This document shows, piece after piece, positions 24,765 through 33,412 of a DNA stretch of 64,000 nucleotides. The DNA is from Oceanicola sp. 502str15 (GTDB lineage Bacteria > Pseudomonadota > Alphaproteobacteria > Rhodobacterales > Rhodobacteraceae). Below the pieces are notes generated by a model, which made no database searches, was not told the origin of the DNA, and was given only the letters and a program-made list of their open reading frames with translations. Location of the stretch: positions 3,534,501 through 3,598,500 of the forward strand of contig NZ_WYDQ01000001.1 in NCBI RefSeq assembly GCF_024105635.1. Direction: 5' to 3'. Both the position numbers and the translations under genes were made by a program. Each line of letters begins with the position of its first letter. Position 1 is the stretch's first letter.

Positions 24765-25430
24765 TCAGGCATCGCCCTGCGGCGCGAGCCGATCGCCGAA
24801 AATCGCCGAACCGACGCGCACGTGGGTGGCCCCCAGCGCAATCGCCCGCTCGAAATCGGCGCTCATCCCCATGCTCAGGCCGGTCAGCCCGTTGCGCTCG
24901 GCCATGTTGGCGAGCAGGGCAAAATGCAGGCTCGGCTCCTCCTCGACAGGGGGGATGCACATGAGCCCCTTCACCGGCAGCGAGAGCATCCGGCATTCGG
25001 CAATGAAGCCGTCGACCTCGCCGGGCAGGCAGCCCGCCTTCTGCGCCTCCTCGCCGGTGTTCACCTGGATGAACAGCTCGGGGCAGCGGCCCAGCTCGTC
25101 GGCAAGGCGGGCGATGGTGGCGGCGATCTTGGGGCGGTCGACGGTGTGGATCGCGTCGAACAGCTCCATCGCGCCCCGGGCCTTGTTGCTCTGCAACGGC
25201 CCGATCAGGTGCAGATCGACCCCTTCGAAGCGCTCGCGGAAGCCCGGCCACTTGCCCTGTGCCTCCTGCACCCGGTTCTCGCCAAAGCAGCGGTGGCCTT
25301 GCTCCAGCACCGCCTCGACCCGCGCATCGGGCTGCACCTTGGAGACGGCGATCAGGGTCACCTCCTCCGCCGTCCGGCCTGCCGCCTCTGCGGCTGCGGC
25401 CACCTTCGCGCTGATATCCTCAAGCCCCAT
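24765..25430 (-). CDS. YggS-family PLP-binding protein
   Basis: 221 residues, the family norm. PLP Lys is K31 in LIAVSKVQP; HLIGPLQSNKAR and the phosphate-binding end SMGMSADFERAIALGATHVRVGSAIFG are diagnostic. The protein (PLPBP) has no known enzymatic activity and maintains vitamin B6 homeostasis. Its start overlaps the preceding sulfotransferase gene by 11 bp, so the two are coupled. Confidence 0.95.
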   Translation of the reverse strand: MGLEDISAKVAAAAEAAGRTAEEVTLIAVSKVQPDARVEAVLEQGHRCFGENRVQEAQGKWPGFRERFEGVDLHLIGPLQSNKARGAMELFDAIHTVDRPKIAATIARLADELGRCPELFIQVNTGEEAQKAGCLPGEVDGFIAECRMLSLPVKGLMCIPPVEEEPSLHFALLANMAERNGLTGLSMGMSADFERAIALGATHVRVGSAIFGDRLAPQGDA

Positions 25431-26910
25431 CCGGCACCAATCCTTCTTCTTCCAGCGCCGCGATCAACGGCTTGATCTCATCGCCATACCGCTCCCAGGC
25501 CCGGGCCGAGGAGGTATAGATCGGCTGGCGCACCTGCGCGATCGACAGGGTGCTTACCCTTTGTTTCTGTTTGTAGAATTCAAGGCACTGGTCTTCCCAC
25601 TCCAGCCCCGCGGCGGCCACCAGGCGCGGCGCCTCGGCCTCCGGGTCGGCCACCAGCGCCTCGTAGCTGACCTCGGTGAACAGCCCCGGCGCACGCTCGC
25701 GCCAGAAGTCCATCATCTCGCGGTGGACCTTGAGGTAATGCACCATGTCGGCGATCCGGTAGGCGTATTTGTGGGTGCCCTCGGCAAAGACGTTCTTGAA
25801 GATCGACAGCAGGTTGTCGCGCGGGTCGCGGCGCATCACGATGATGCGGGCGTTGGGCATGATGTAGCGGATCAGGCCGATGTAGTGCCAGTTCTGCACC
25901 GATTTGTCGACGCAATGGGCCCCAAAGCTGAACCGCCGCCGATAAAGCTCTTCGGCCCGCTTGCGCAGGGCGAGGAGGGCGTCGGGGGCGAGCCCGGCGA
26001 GCGGGCGAAAGCCGAGGTTACCGGTGGAAAGCGCCTGCTGCACCGACTGGTTGAACTCCCGCGCCTCGCCGATGGCCGTCGCCTTGCTGTGTGCGCCGAT
26101 GATCTGCTCGCCCAGCGTGGTGCCCGAGCGCGGAATGCCGGTGACGAAAATCGGCGCAAACCCCGGGTCCGGCTCCAGCGCGGGCCGGGTGAAGTCGATG
26201 CCCTCGAAGGCGGCCTTGAGGTTGGCGATCTCGGTTTCGCGCTCGGCGCGGGAGTAGGGGAACAGCCGGGCATATTCCTCGTTGCCGCGCTTCAGGTGCT
26301 TCATCACCGGGGCGTAGTCCTTGATGTCCTCATGCACCTTGGCCAGCGCGAAATCGAGGTTGGCGCGGTGGCGCGGGTGGAGGGACTTGTCGCGGTAGAG
26401 CGCCTGCATCTCGGCAATCGCGGGATCCCCGGGCTTGAACTTGCGCCCCGCCGTGATGAGCCGCCAGATGGTGCCGTTCTTGGGCTGAAGCGCGAGGCAG
26501 CGGCGCAGCTGCGATTCCGCCTCGTCGAAGTCACCCATGTATTGCAGGGCAATCGCCAGCTCGCTGCGCACGGCCACGTCGTCGGGCTTGATCTCGAGCA
26601 GGCGGCGCTGAACCGTGATCTGCCGCTCGGTATCGCCGAAGACCCCGAGGGCTTGGGCAAAATCGCGCAGCACCACCAACTCGCGGGGCTTCAGCTTCTG
26701 GGCGCGGTCGAGCGAGGCGACGGCGGAGCGGCTGTCGCCGATTTTTGCGGCGATGCGGCCGAGCTGCCAATGGGGTTCGGCGATCTGCGGGCGGATCCGG
26801 GTGATCTGGGTGAAGAGCCCGGCGGCCTCGCGCAGCTTGCCAGCCTCCATCAGCTTGACGCCCTGCGCATAGGCGGCGGGGATCTGGGCGGGGGTCAGGC
26901 TTTGCGCCAT
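25420..26910 (-). CDS. TPR-sulfotransferase fusion (copy 1)
   Basis: 496 residues. Four tetratricopeptide repeats span about 10-145; the sulfotransferase domain has its phosphosulfate loop FVTGIPRSGTTLGEQ (255-269) and 3'-phosphate region VMRRDPRDNLLSIFKN. Paralogous to the gene at 23126-24568, including the C-terminal block ending LEEEGLVP / LEAEGLLP. It lies first in the unit, overlapping yggS by 11 bp. TPR-sulfotransferases are frequent in marine alphaproteobacteria; the acceptor is unknown. Confidence 0.88.
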   Translation of the reverse strand: MAQSLTPAQIPAAYAQGVKLMEAGKLREAAGLFTQITRIRPQIAEPHWQLGRIAAKIGDSRSAVASLDRAQKLKPRELVVLRDFAQALGVFGDTERQITVQRRLLEIKPDDVAVRSELAIALQYMGDFDEAESQLRRCLALQPKNGTIWRLITAGRKFKPGDPAIAEMQALYRDKSLHPRHRANLDFALAKVHEDIKDYAPVMKHLKRGNEEYARLFPYSRAERETEIANLKAAFEGIDFTRPALEPDPGFAPIFVTGIPRSGTTLGEQIIGAHSKATAIGEAREFNQSVQQALSTGNLGFRPLAGLAPDALLALRKRAEELYRRRFSFGAHCVDKSVQNWHYIGLIRYIMPNARIIVMRRDPRDNLLSIFKNVFAEGTHKYAYRIADMVHYLKVHREMMDFWRERAPGLFTEVSYEALVADPEAEAPRLVAAAGLEWEDQCLEFYKQKQRVSTLSIAQVRQPIYTSSARAWERYGDEIKPLIAALEEEGLVPDGA

Positions 26911-26970
26911 GGGCTGCTCTCCGGCTTTTGCCCGAGTGCTAGCACGATCGCCCGGAGGTTCAAACTGCCC

Positions 26971-27003
26971 AAAAGAAAAGAGCGGACCCGAAGGCCCGCT
27001 CTT
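26971..27003 (-). terminator. Rho-independent terminator of the porin gene
   Basis: 11-bp stem (26978-26988 with 26993-27003, one G-T wobble) closed by a TTCG loop on the minus strand and followed by TTTTCTTTT. It lies between the porin stop (27027) and the sulfotransferase start. Confidence 0.93.
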
Positions 27004-27026
27004 CCCAGATACTGTTACCGGTGTCC

Positions 27027-28064
27027 TTAGAAGGACATCGACAGACCCAGCGACCAGGTGTCGGTGGTGGTGGCGCCGTTGTCGGACGAACCGTAGCCCG
27101 CCAGAACCGAAGCACCGCCGCCGAGGTCGTAGCCGAGGGCCAGACCGTAGCCGGTGATGTCGTCGCCACCGCCGGCAGCGTTGAACCCTGCGTCGTCGGA
27201 GGAGTACTGGCCGTAGTTCAGGTGAGCCGAGAAGGCATCCACGGAGTAGCCGAAGCCGAGGCCGAGGTGAGTCACGTCGTCAGCGCCAGCAAAGCCGCCG
27301 AACTGGGTGTACTCGATGCCGGCCGACAGACCGTTGTCGAAGGTGGTGACAGCGGAGAAGCCGATGGCATCTTCCACAGCAACGCCCTTCACAGCGCCCA
27401 TGTTGCCGTCAACCGACTGGTAACCAAGGCCGAGGGCCAGGTCCAGACCGCCGAGAGCAGCGTTGTACTTGAAGCCGAGGGCGTAGCCAGTGTCCATGGT
27501 GCCGGTTTCGTCCATCTCAACCGAGATGGCGACGCCGAAGTCACCGAAGGTGTTGTCGTAGCGAACGATCTGGCCGTCGTAGGTGCCGTCGAGGTACGCG
27601 CCGAGGTAACCAGCGTGCGAGGTCTCGTCGTCAGCGATCGAGCCCGGGTTGCCGATGTTGCCGGCGTCGGTGAGGGCCCAGTCCATGGCGCCGTCGGTGT
27701 CGCCCATCGTCACGGTGCCGAAGGAACCGGAGATGAAGATGGCAACGCCACCGTCTTCGGTCACGTCGTCAAGCGCGTCGTTCACACAGCCGTCGACCGT
27801 AGTCGAGAACGTGCAGTCGCCGCTGCCGGCGACCGTGGCCAAGTTGTCCTGGGCTTCGTCCAGATCGATGGATGCACCGAAGGTCAGGCCGCCGTCGGTT
27901 TCACCGGACATGGTGAAGGTGACGTCGATGTCCTGGAAGAATTGGGTTTCGACGCCAGTGCCGCCGAAAATACCCATCTCGGCAGAGCCCGAGATCGAAA
28001 CTTCAGCCGAGGCGGCGCCAGCGAAGGCGACCAGCGCGGTCGAAGTGAGAAGAACCTTTTTCAT
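27027..28064 (-). CDS. Outer-membrane porin (Rhodobacter type)
   Basis: 345 residues. Signal peptide MKKVLLTSTALVAFAGAASA, then AEVSISGSAEMGIFGG and a series of alternating hydrophobic strands rich in Gly, Asp, Thr and Tyr, ending in LGLSMSF with the C-terminal Phe of a 16-stranded porin. It is a general diffusion channel in the outer membrane. The very acidic composition suits a marine host. Base use is less GC-biased than its neighbours, as expected for a highly expressed gene. GAGGG precedes the ATG at 28064. Confidence 0.93.
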   Translation of the reverse strand: MKKVLLTSTALVAFAGAASAEVSISGSAEMGIFGGTGVETQFFQDIDVTFTMSGETDGGLTFGASIDLDEAQDNLATVAGSGDCTFSTTVDGCVNDALDDVTEDGGVAIFISGSFGTVTMGDTDGAMDWALTDAGNIGNPGSIADDETSHAGYLGAYLDGTYDGQIVRYDNTFGDFGVAISVEMDETGTMDTGYALGFKYNAALGGLDLALGLGYQSVDGNMGAVKGVAVEDAIGFSAVTTFDNGLSAGIEYTQFGGFAGADDVTHLGLGFGYSVDAFSAHLNYGQYSSDDAGFNAAGGGDDITGYGLALGYDLGGGASVLAGYGSSDNGATTTDTWSLGLSMSF

Positions 28065-28302
28065 CGTATTTCCCTCGTTATCAAAGGTCAGCCCAACGCA
28101 GGGAATCCGCATTGGGTATGGCAGGCTGTTTCGCTCTTTCGCCGTTTGATTGCAATAATGGCGCAAACCGGGCGGGGGGACTCTCCTCGATATGGTGCAT
28201 GTCTGCCACAGTCGCCCCGACCACCCTTTGCGGCCAAAAAGCCTTGTGGGGCTGGGGCCGCTCGGATAGACAAGCAAAAAAGGGTGAGAGGGGCAGTTTT
28301 CA
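28065..28302. promoter_or_regulatory. Divergent promoter region with porin leader hairpin
   Basis: CCCAACGC (28092-28099) and GCATTGGG (28109-28116) form an 8-bp stem with one wobble and a 9-base loop. It lies 28-52 bases before the porin start, within the probable untranslated leader, and could affect mRNA stability or be a small-RNA target. The remaining ~180 bp carry promoters for the porin and the lipoprotein gene; AT-rich patches are at 28140-28160 and 28270-28280. Confidence 0.5.
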
Positions 28303-28842
28303 ATGACCTTCCGGAAGGAAATCCGAGCAGCAGGTATTATCGCTCTGGTGCTGACGCTCTCCGCCTGCGGAGTGAGCGGACGGCTGGGCAACAGCTTTGG
28401 TGGCAGCTCCGGCGGCGGCTCGAGCACGGTGCGCAACGCGCCGCGCCAGGTCGAGACCGATGCGCAGGGCCGCACCGTATACAAGGGCAAGGTCCGCCAG
28501 TCGACGATCTGGGATCTGTTCGGCAACAACGACGACCCCAACATCACCGTCGAGGTGAACAAGTATATCTGGCGCGCCTCGCTCGAAGTTCTCAACTTCA
28601 TGCCGATCCAGACGGTCGATCCCTTCACCGGCGTCATTGTCTATGGCTACGGGCGTCCGCCCGGCGGCGGCCAGCCCTATCGGGCCACCGTCTACGTGCA
28701 GGACCCGGCGCTCGATGCCCGCTCGCTGAAGGTTGCGCTGCAAAGCCGCTCCGGCCCGGTCAGCGCCGACACCGTGCGCGCCGTGGAGGATGCCATCCTC
28801 ACCCGTGCCCGCCAGCTTCGGATCCAGGACGGCAAGCTCTGA
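28303..28842 (+). CDS. DUF3576-family lipoprotein
   Basis: 179 residues. The lipobox is LTLSAC with Cys at about residue 22, so it is an envelope lipoprotein. After a Gly/Ser linker the domain (VRQSTIWDLFGNNDDPNITVEVNKYIWRASLEVLNFMPI...DPFTGVIVYGYG) matches DUF3576, found across alphaproteobacteria. The final ~60 residues resemble the secretin-like/peptide-binding end of that family. The role is unknown; its frequent position just before leuS and lptE-holA suggests outer-membrane assembly. Confidence 0.88.
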   Translation: MTFRKEIRAAGIIALVLTLSACGVSGRLGNSFGGSSGGGSSTVRNAPRQVETDAQGRTVYKGKVRQSTIWDLFGNNDDPNITVEVNKYIWRASLEVLNFMPIQTVDPFTGVIVYGYGRPPGGGQPYRATVYVQDPALDARSLKVALQSRSGPVSADTVRAVEDAILTRARQLRIQDGKL

Positions 28843-29004
28843 CGCTGGGCTGAGCCCCACCTCCACAGTTTCCGCAGCGGGCCTGGCCCCCATCCACAGG
28901 GTGGGTGCCGGGCCGCCGCCACCCACATCACCGAACCCGCTGGACCCTGCGCCGTGCCCGCCGTAAACACGCCGGGACCGTTGGAACACCCGCAAGGCCG
29001 CGCC

Positions 29005-31722
29005 ATGACCCGCTTTACCCCGTCCGAGATCGAACCCCGCTGGCAGAAGGCCTGGGAAGATGCCCAGACCTTCGTTGCGACACGCGACGAGAGCCGCCCC
29101 AAGTATTACGTCCTCGAGATGTTCCCCTACCCCTCGGGGCGCATCCACATGGGGCACGTCCGCAACTACTCGCTGGGCGACGTTGTGGCCCGCTACAAGC
29201 GCGCCCAAGGCTTCAACGTGCTGCACCCGATGGGATTCGACGCCTTCGGGATGCCCGCCGAGAACGCCGCGATGAACTCGAACGGCCACCCGAAGGATTG
29301 GACCTACGGCAACATCGACACGATGGTCGACCAGATGAAGCCGCTGGGCCTGTCGCTCGACTGGTCGCGCATGTTCGCCACCTGCGACGTGGAATACTAC
29401 GGCCAGCAGCAGGCGCTGTTCCTCGACATGCTGGAAGCCGGCTTCGTCACCCGCCGCAATGCCACCGTCAACTGGGACCCGGTCGACATGACCGTGCTGG
29501 CCAACGAGCAGGTGATCGACGGCAAGGGCTGGCGCTCGGGCGCCGAGGTGGAGCGGCGCGAACTGACGCAATGGTTCTTCAAGATCTCCGACATGTCGGA
29601 AGAGCTGCTGGAGGCGCTGGACGGGCTGGAGGACTGGCCCGAGAAGGTGCGGCTGATGCAGAGCAACTGGATCGGCAAGAGCCGGGGCCTGCAATTCTCC
29701 TTCGAGCGCACCGATGGCGGCGATCCGGTGACAGTATATACCACCCGCCCCGACACCCTGCTCGGCGCGAGCTTCGTCGGCATCTCGCCCGACCACCCGC
29801 TGGCAAAGGAACTGGCCGAGAACAATGCCGAGGTTCAGGCCTTCCGCGCCGAATGCGCCAAGGGCGGCACCACGGCAGAAGAGCTGGAGACGGCCGAGAA
29901 AAAGGGATTCGACACCGGCCTCACGGTCCGCCACCCGCTCGACCCCTCCAAAGAGCTGCCGATCTGGATCGCCAACTTCATCCTGATGGACTACGGCACC
30001 GGCGCGATCTTCGGCTGCCCGGCCCATGACCAGCGCGACCTCGACTTCTGCCGCAAGTACGACCTGCCGGTCATCGACACCTTCTTTGCGCTCGAAAACC
30101 CGGCCCCCGTCGAAAACGAGGCCTTCACCCCGCCGAAAGAGCAAAAGGTGAAATGGGTCAACCACTTCACCGGGCTCGACGAGGCCACCGGGCAGGAGGC
30201 GATCGACGCCACCATCGCACTGGCCGAAACCGCTGGCTGGGGCGAGGGTGTTACCAAGTTCCGCCTGCGCGACTGGGGCCTGAGCCGCCAGCGCTACTGG
30301 GGCTGCCCGATTCCCGTGGTGCATTGCGACGCCTGCGGCGTGGTGCCGGAGAAGAAAGAGAACCTGCCCGTCGAGCTGCCCTATGACGTGTCCTTCGACA
30401 CGCCGGGCAACCCGCTCGACCGTCACCCGACCTGGCGCGACTGCGCCTGCCCGGCCTGCGGCGCACCCGCCAAGCGCGAGACCGACACGATGGACACCTT
30501 CGTCGATTCGTCGTGGTATTTCGCCCGCTTCACCGCGCCCCGCGCCGAAACGCCCACCGTGGCGGAGGATGCGGACTACTGGATGAACGTCGACCAATAC
30601 GTCGGCGGCATCGAGCACGCGATCCTGCACCTGCTCTACTCCCGCTTCTTCGCCCGCGCGATGGTGGCCACCGGCCACCTGCCCGAGAAGTCGAAGGAGC
30701 CGTTCAACGCGCTGTTTACGCAGGGCATGGTCACGCATGAACTGTACGCCGGAGCGGAAGTCACACGCGCACCTGGCGAAAGGTACGATGAAGAAGAAGG
30801 TCAGACCGTAAAATTCTCACGTGAGACCCGCGCCAAGTATTATTACCCTGAGGAAGTCGTAAGGTTTGAGGTGGCTGGGAAACCCAAAGCACTGTTGAAG
30901 AGCGCTCTCGATCTTGTTGGGATCGATACTCAGGACGCCGCTGCACTCGATGAAATGTGGATAGGGTTTCAGCAAAATCGCCCTGAGACAGTCGGTGCTG
31001 AAGATTTGCATCTCGAGGTCTTCCCCTCCGCCAAGATGTCGAAATCCAAGAACAACGTGGTCGACCCGCTGAGCATCATCGAAAGCTACGGCGCCGACAC
31101 CGCCCGCTGGTTCGTGCTGTCTGACAGCCCGCCCGAGCGCGATGTGGAGTGGACAGCCTCGGGCGCCGAAGCCGCCAACCGCCACCTCGCGCGGGTCTGG
31201 CGCATGGCCGATGAGATCGCCGCCAGCGATTCCCCGGCCAATGATGAAGACGCGGCGCTGCAAAAGGCCCTGCACCGCACCATCGCGGATGTGACCGAGG
31301 GGGTGGAAAGCTTTGCCTTCAACACCTCCATCGCCAAGCTCTACGCCTTCACCAACACACTCTCCAAATCCTCCGCCGGCAGCGCGGCCAAGCGCGAGGC
31401 CATGGCGACCATGGCCCAGCTCATGGCCCCGATGACCCCGCATCTGGCCGAAGAGATCTGGCACATGCTGGGCGGCGAGGGGCTGGTCACCGAGGCGCAA
31501 TGGCCCAAGGCGGACCCGGCCCTGCTGGTCGAGGACACGGTCACGCTGCCGATTCAGGTCAACGGCAAGCGGCGGGCCGAAATCAGCGTGCCCAAGGACA
31601 TGGACAAGGCGGAGGTTGAAAAGCTGGCGCTGGCCGAGGATGCTGTGATCCGGGCGCTGGATGGCAACGCCCCCAAGAAGGTGATCGTTGTGCCGGGACG
31701 GATCGTGAATGTGGTGGCGTGA
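29005..31722 (+). CDS. leuS: Leucyl-tRNA synthetase
   Basis: 905 residues. HIGH motif as HMGH (about 48-51), the CP1 editing domain, a zinc-type cluster ([17 protein letters not shown]), DSSWYFARF and KMSKS at about 677-681. It charges tRNA-Leu. The family is usually about 850-870 residues; the excess lies between QGMVTHE and AKMSKS, the place of the variable leucine-specific domain. That part is encoded by DNA of about 50% GC, against about 70% around it (see 30781-31020). All signature motifs stay in frame. The start at 29005 is preceded by AAGG only weakly; an upstream in-frame ATG/GTG at 28954 is less likely. Confidence 0.96.
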   Translation: MTRFTPSEIEPRWQKAWEDAQTFVATRDESRPKYYVLEMFPYPSGRIHMGHVRNYSLGDVVARYKRAQGFNVLHPMGFDAFGMPAENAAMNSNGHPKDWTYGNIDTMVDQMKPLGLSLDWSRMFATCDVEYYGQQQALFLDMLEAGFVTRRNATVNWDPVDMTVLANEQVIDGKGWRSGAEVERRELTQWFFKISDMSEELLEALDGLEDWPEKVRLMQSNWIGKSRGLQFSFERTDGGDPVTVYTTRPDTLLGASFVGISPDHPLAKELAENNAEVQAFRAECAKGGTTAEELETAEKKGFDTGLTVRHPLDPSKELPIWIANFILMDYGTGAIFGCPAHDQRDLDFCRKYDLPVIDTFFALENPAPVENEAFTPPKEQKVKWVNHFTGLDEATGQEAIDATIALAETAGWGEGVTKFRLRDWGLSRQRYWGCPIPVVHCDACGVVPEKKENLPVELPYDVSFDTPGNPLDRHPTWRDCACPACGAPAKRETDTMDTFVDSSWYFARFTAPRAETPTVAEDADYWMNVDQYVGGIEHAILHLLYSRFFARAMVATGHLPEKSKEPFNALFTQGMVTHELYAGAEVTRAPGERYDEEEGQTVKFSRETRAKYYYPEEVVRFEVAGKPKALLKSALDLVGIDTQDAAALDEMWIGFQQNRPETVGAEDLHLEVFPSAKMSKSKNNVVDPLSIIESYGADTARWFVLSDSPPERDVEWTASGAEAANRHLARVWRMADEIAASDSPANDEDAALQKALHRTIADVTEGVESFAFNTSIAKLYAFTNTLSKSSAGSAAKREAMATMAQLMAPMTPHLAEEIWHMLGGEGLVTEAQWPKADPALLVEDTVTLPIQVNGKRRAEISVPKDMDKAEVEKLALAEDAVIRALDGNAPKKVIVVPGRIVNVVA
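30781..31020 (+). other. Low-GC segment inside leuS
   Basis: By direct count 121 of 240 bases are G or C (50%), while 30601-30660 has 42/60 and 31081-31140 has 43/60. Codon use changes too (AAA, ATA, TTT, TTG, GAA). The change begins near 30745. The segment encodes about 90 residues before the KMSKS loop, roughly 40-50 more than usual. The frame is kept and no intein splice-site residues are seen. Confidence 0.8.
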
Positions 31723-32248
31723 TGCCGTAGGGTGGGTGCACCCCACCATCGGGCGGGCCAGGGGGTGGGTTGCATCCACCCTTCCGGCCATGGCCCTCGT
31801 CACGCTTGCCTCCTGCGGCTTTGCCCCGCTCTACGGGCCGGGCGGGCCGGGTGACACCCTGCACGGGCAGATCGAAATCGCGGAGCCGACCACCGACAAC
31901 GAGTTCGAGTTCGTCTCCCGCGTCGAAACCCGCCTTGGCCGCACCGCCGCCGGCCCGATGCGGCTGGATTACGCGATCACCACCCGCCGCGAAGGCCTTG
32001 CCATCACCGCCGATCAGGAAACCCAGCGCTACAACCTGCTGGGCGAGGTCACCTATCAGGTGACCGACACCACCTCCGGCGCCGTGCTCTCCACCGGGCG
32101 CACCGACAGCTTCACCTCCTATTCCGCCACCGGCACCACGGTGGCCACCACCGCCGCCGCCCGCAACGCGGAAGAGCGGCTGATGGTGATCCTCGCCGAC
32201 CAGGCCGTGACTCACCTGCTGGCCACGGCGGAAGGCTTCCTGCCGTGA
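31709..32248 (+). CDS. lptE: LPS-assembly lipoprotein LptE
   Basis: 179 residues from the first ATG. The lipobox [14 protein letters not shown] and the pattern up to [25 protein letters not shown] identify LptE, the outer-membrane lipoprotein plug of the LptD translocon. The start is uncertain: ATG 31709 overlaps leuS by 14 bp; GTG 31736 and ATG 31790 are in frame, but the last leaves too short a signal peptide. The N-terminal ~27 codons run through a GTAGGGTGGGTGCACCCCACC-type repeat (31729-31780), so the signal peptide seems to be written by repeat DNA. Followed by holA after 10 bp. Confidence 0.85.
   Translation: MWWRDAVGWVHPTIGRARGWVASTLPAMALVTLASCGFAPLYGPGGPGDTLHGQIEIAEPTTDNEFEFVSRVETRLGRTAAGPMRLDYAITTRREGLAITADQETQRYNLLGEVTYQVTDTTSGAVLSTGRTDSFTSYSATGTTVATTAAARNAEERLMVILADQAVTHLLATAEGFLP
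31729..31780. repeat. REP-like GGGTGG/CCACCC repeat overlapping the lptE 5' end
   Basis: TAGGGTGGGTGCACCCCACC is a near-perfect palindrome (GGTGGGTGCACCCCACC, about 31732-31748), followed by a second GGGTGGGTTGCATCCACC block (about 31763-31780). GTAGGGTGGGTGCACCCCACC-like elements are interspersed repeats in many proteobacteria (general knowledge). Confidence 0.7.
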
Positions 32249-32258
32249 GGCGCAGGCC

Positions 32259-33278
32259 ATGAAGCTCTCGACCCGCGACGCCAACGCCTTCTTTTCCAAG
32301 CCCTCCATGGGCCCGGGCATCCTGATTTCCGGGGCCGACGCGATGCGGGTGTCGCTGAAGCGGCAGGATCTGCTGAAGGCGCTGGTCGGCCCGCAGGGCG
32401 AGGAAGAGATGCGCCTCACCCGCCTGTCGGGGGGCGAGCTGCGCTCCGACCCGGCGGCGCTGCTCGATGCGATCCGGGGCGCCTCCTTCTTTCCCGGCCC
32501 CCGCGCCGTGCATGTCGAGGGCGCGACCGACGGGCTGACGGAGCTGTTCAAGACGGCCCTCACCGAGTGGCAGGAGGGCGACGGCATGGTGGTCGCCACC
32601 GCCGGGTCGCTCAAGGGCACCTCCAAGCTGCGCAAGCTCTTCGAGAAAGACCCGCGCGCCCGCTTTGCCGCCATCTACGACGACCCGCCCAACCCGGCGG
32701 AAATCAAGGACCGGCTCGGCGCGGCGGGCCTCTCCAACGTGGAGCATTCCGCGATGGAGGCGCTGGTGGCGCTGGCCTCGCATATCGACCCGGGCGATCT
32801 GCGCCAGTTCATCGAAAAGCTGGCGCTCTACAAAATCGGTGATTCCGCGCCGCTCTCGGAGGCCGAGGTGGCCGCGTTGGCGCCGGCCACCACCGAGGCC
32901 GGGGTGGATGAGCTGCTGAACGCCGCCGCCGAGGCAAAGCGCGAGCAGATCGGCCCGCTGATGCGGCGGCTGGAGGGGCAGGGGGTGCTGCCCACCACGC
33001 TCTGCATCATGGCGGGGATGCACTTTCGCACCCTGCACAGCGCCGCCTCCAGCCCCGGCGGCCCGGCGCAGGGCATCGCCGGCTTGCGCCCGCCGGTCTT
33101 CGGCCCGCGGCGCGACCGGATGATCCGACAGGCCCAGAACTGGGGCCTGCCCCGGCTCGAAAAGGCCATTGCCCTGCTGCTGGACACCGACCTTGCCCTG
33201 CGCTCCGCCGGGCAGACCGCGCCGCAGATGGCGCAGGTCGAGCGGGCGATGATCCGCCTTTCGATGATGCCGCGCTAG
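32259..33278 (+). CDS. holA: DNA polymerase III subunit delta
   Basis: 339 residues. The HolA domain is visible as ISGADAMRVSLKRQDLLKALVG near the N-terminus, with the AAA-like core (REASFFPGPRAVHVEGA..., LVALASHIDPGDLRQFIEKLALY) and the helical C-terminal collar (GLRPPVFGPRRDRMIRQAQNW). It opens the sliding clamp as part of the clamp loader. The pairing lptE-holA is conserved in proteobacteria. It ends 47 bp before a small inverted repeat. Confidence 0.95.
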   Translation: MKLSTRDANAFFSKPSMGPGILISGADAMRVSLKRQDLLKALVGPQGEEEMRLTRLSGGELRSDPAALLDAIRGASFFPGPRAVHVEGATDGLTELFKTALTEWQEGDGMVVATAGSLKGTSKLRKLFEKDPRARFAAIYDDPPNPAEIKDRLGAAGLSNVEHSAMEALVALASHIDPGDLRQFIEKLALYKIGDSAPLSEAEVAALAPATTEAGVDELLNAAAEAKREQIGPLMRRLEGQGVLPTTLCIMAGMHFRTLHSAASSPGGPAQGIAGLRPPVFGPRRDRMIRQAQNWGLPRLEKAIALLLDTDLALRSAGQTAPQMAQVERAMIRLSMMPR

Positions 33279-33324
33279 GCGGCACCTCCCCCCGCGCCAG
33301 CCCCCCCTCTTCCGAGTCTCGCCG

Positions 33325-33344
33325 CATGTCACGCAACTGACATG
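33325..33344. promoter_or_regulatory. Inverted repeat upstream of the phytase-like gene
   Basis: CATGTCA-CGCAAC-TGACATG: perfect 7-bp arms, 69 bp before the ATG at 33413. It could be an operator. TGTCA half-sites recall Pho boxes, but the arrangement is inverted, not the tandem direct repeat of a Pho box. Confidence 0.45.
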
Positions 33345-33412
33345 CCCGCTTTACGCCCGTGTCACCCGCCGGGCGCATGTGTCGCCGCACAAGAAAAACC
33401 AGAGGGACACCC

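Noticed and set aside
28300..30738. 812-codon open frame antisense to leuS and the DUF3576 gene
   Set aside because: Runs opposite recognisable genes; composition is His/Gly/Arg-rich with no start signal or domain. A by-product of third-position GC in the real genes.
30745..31020. Intein in leuS
   Set aside because: The extra segment lacks an N-terminal Cys/Ser splice residue and the His-Asn end, and it is too short. Divergent insertion or mosaic is more likely.
33325..33344. Pho box before the phytase-like gene
   Set aside because: The repeats are inverted, while Pho boxes are direct repeats with 11-bp periodicity.
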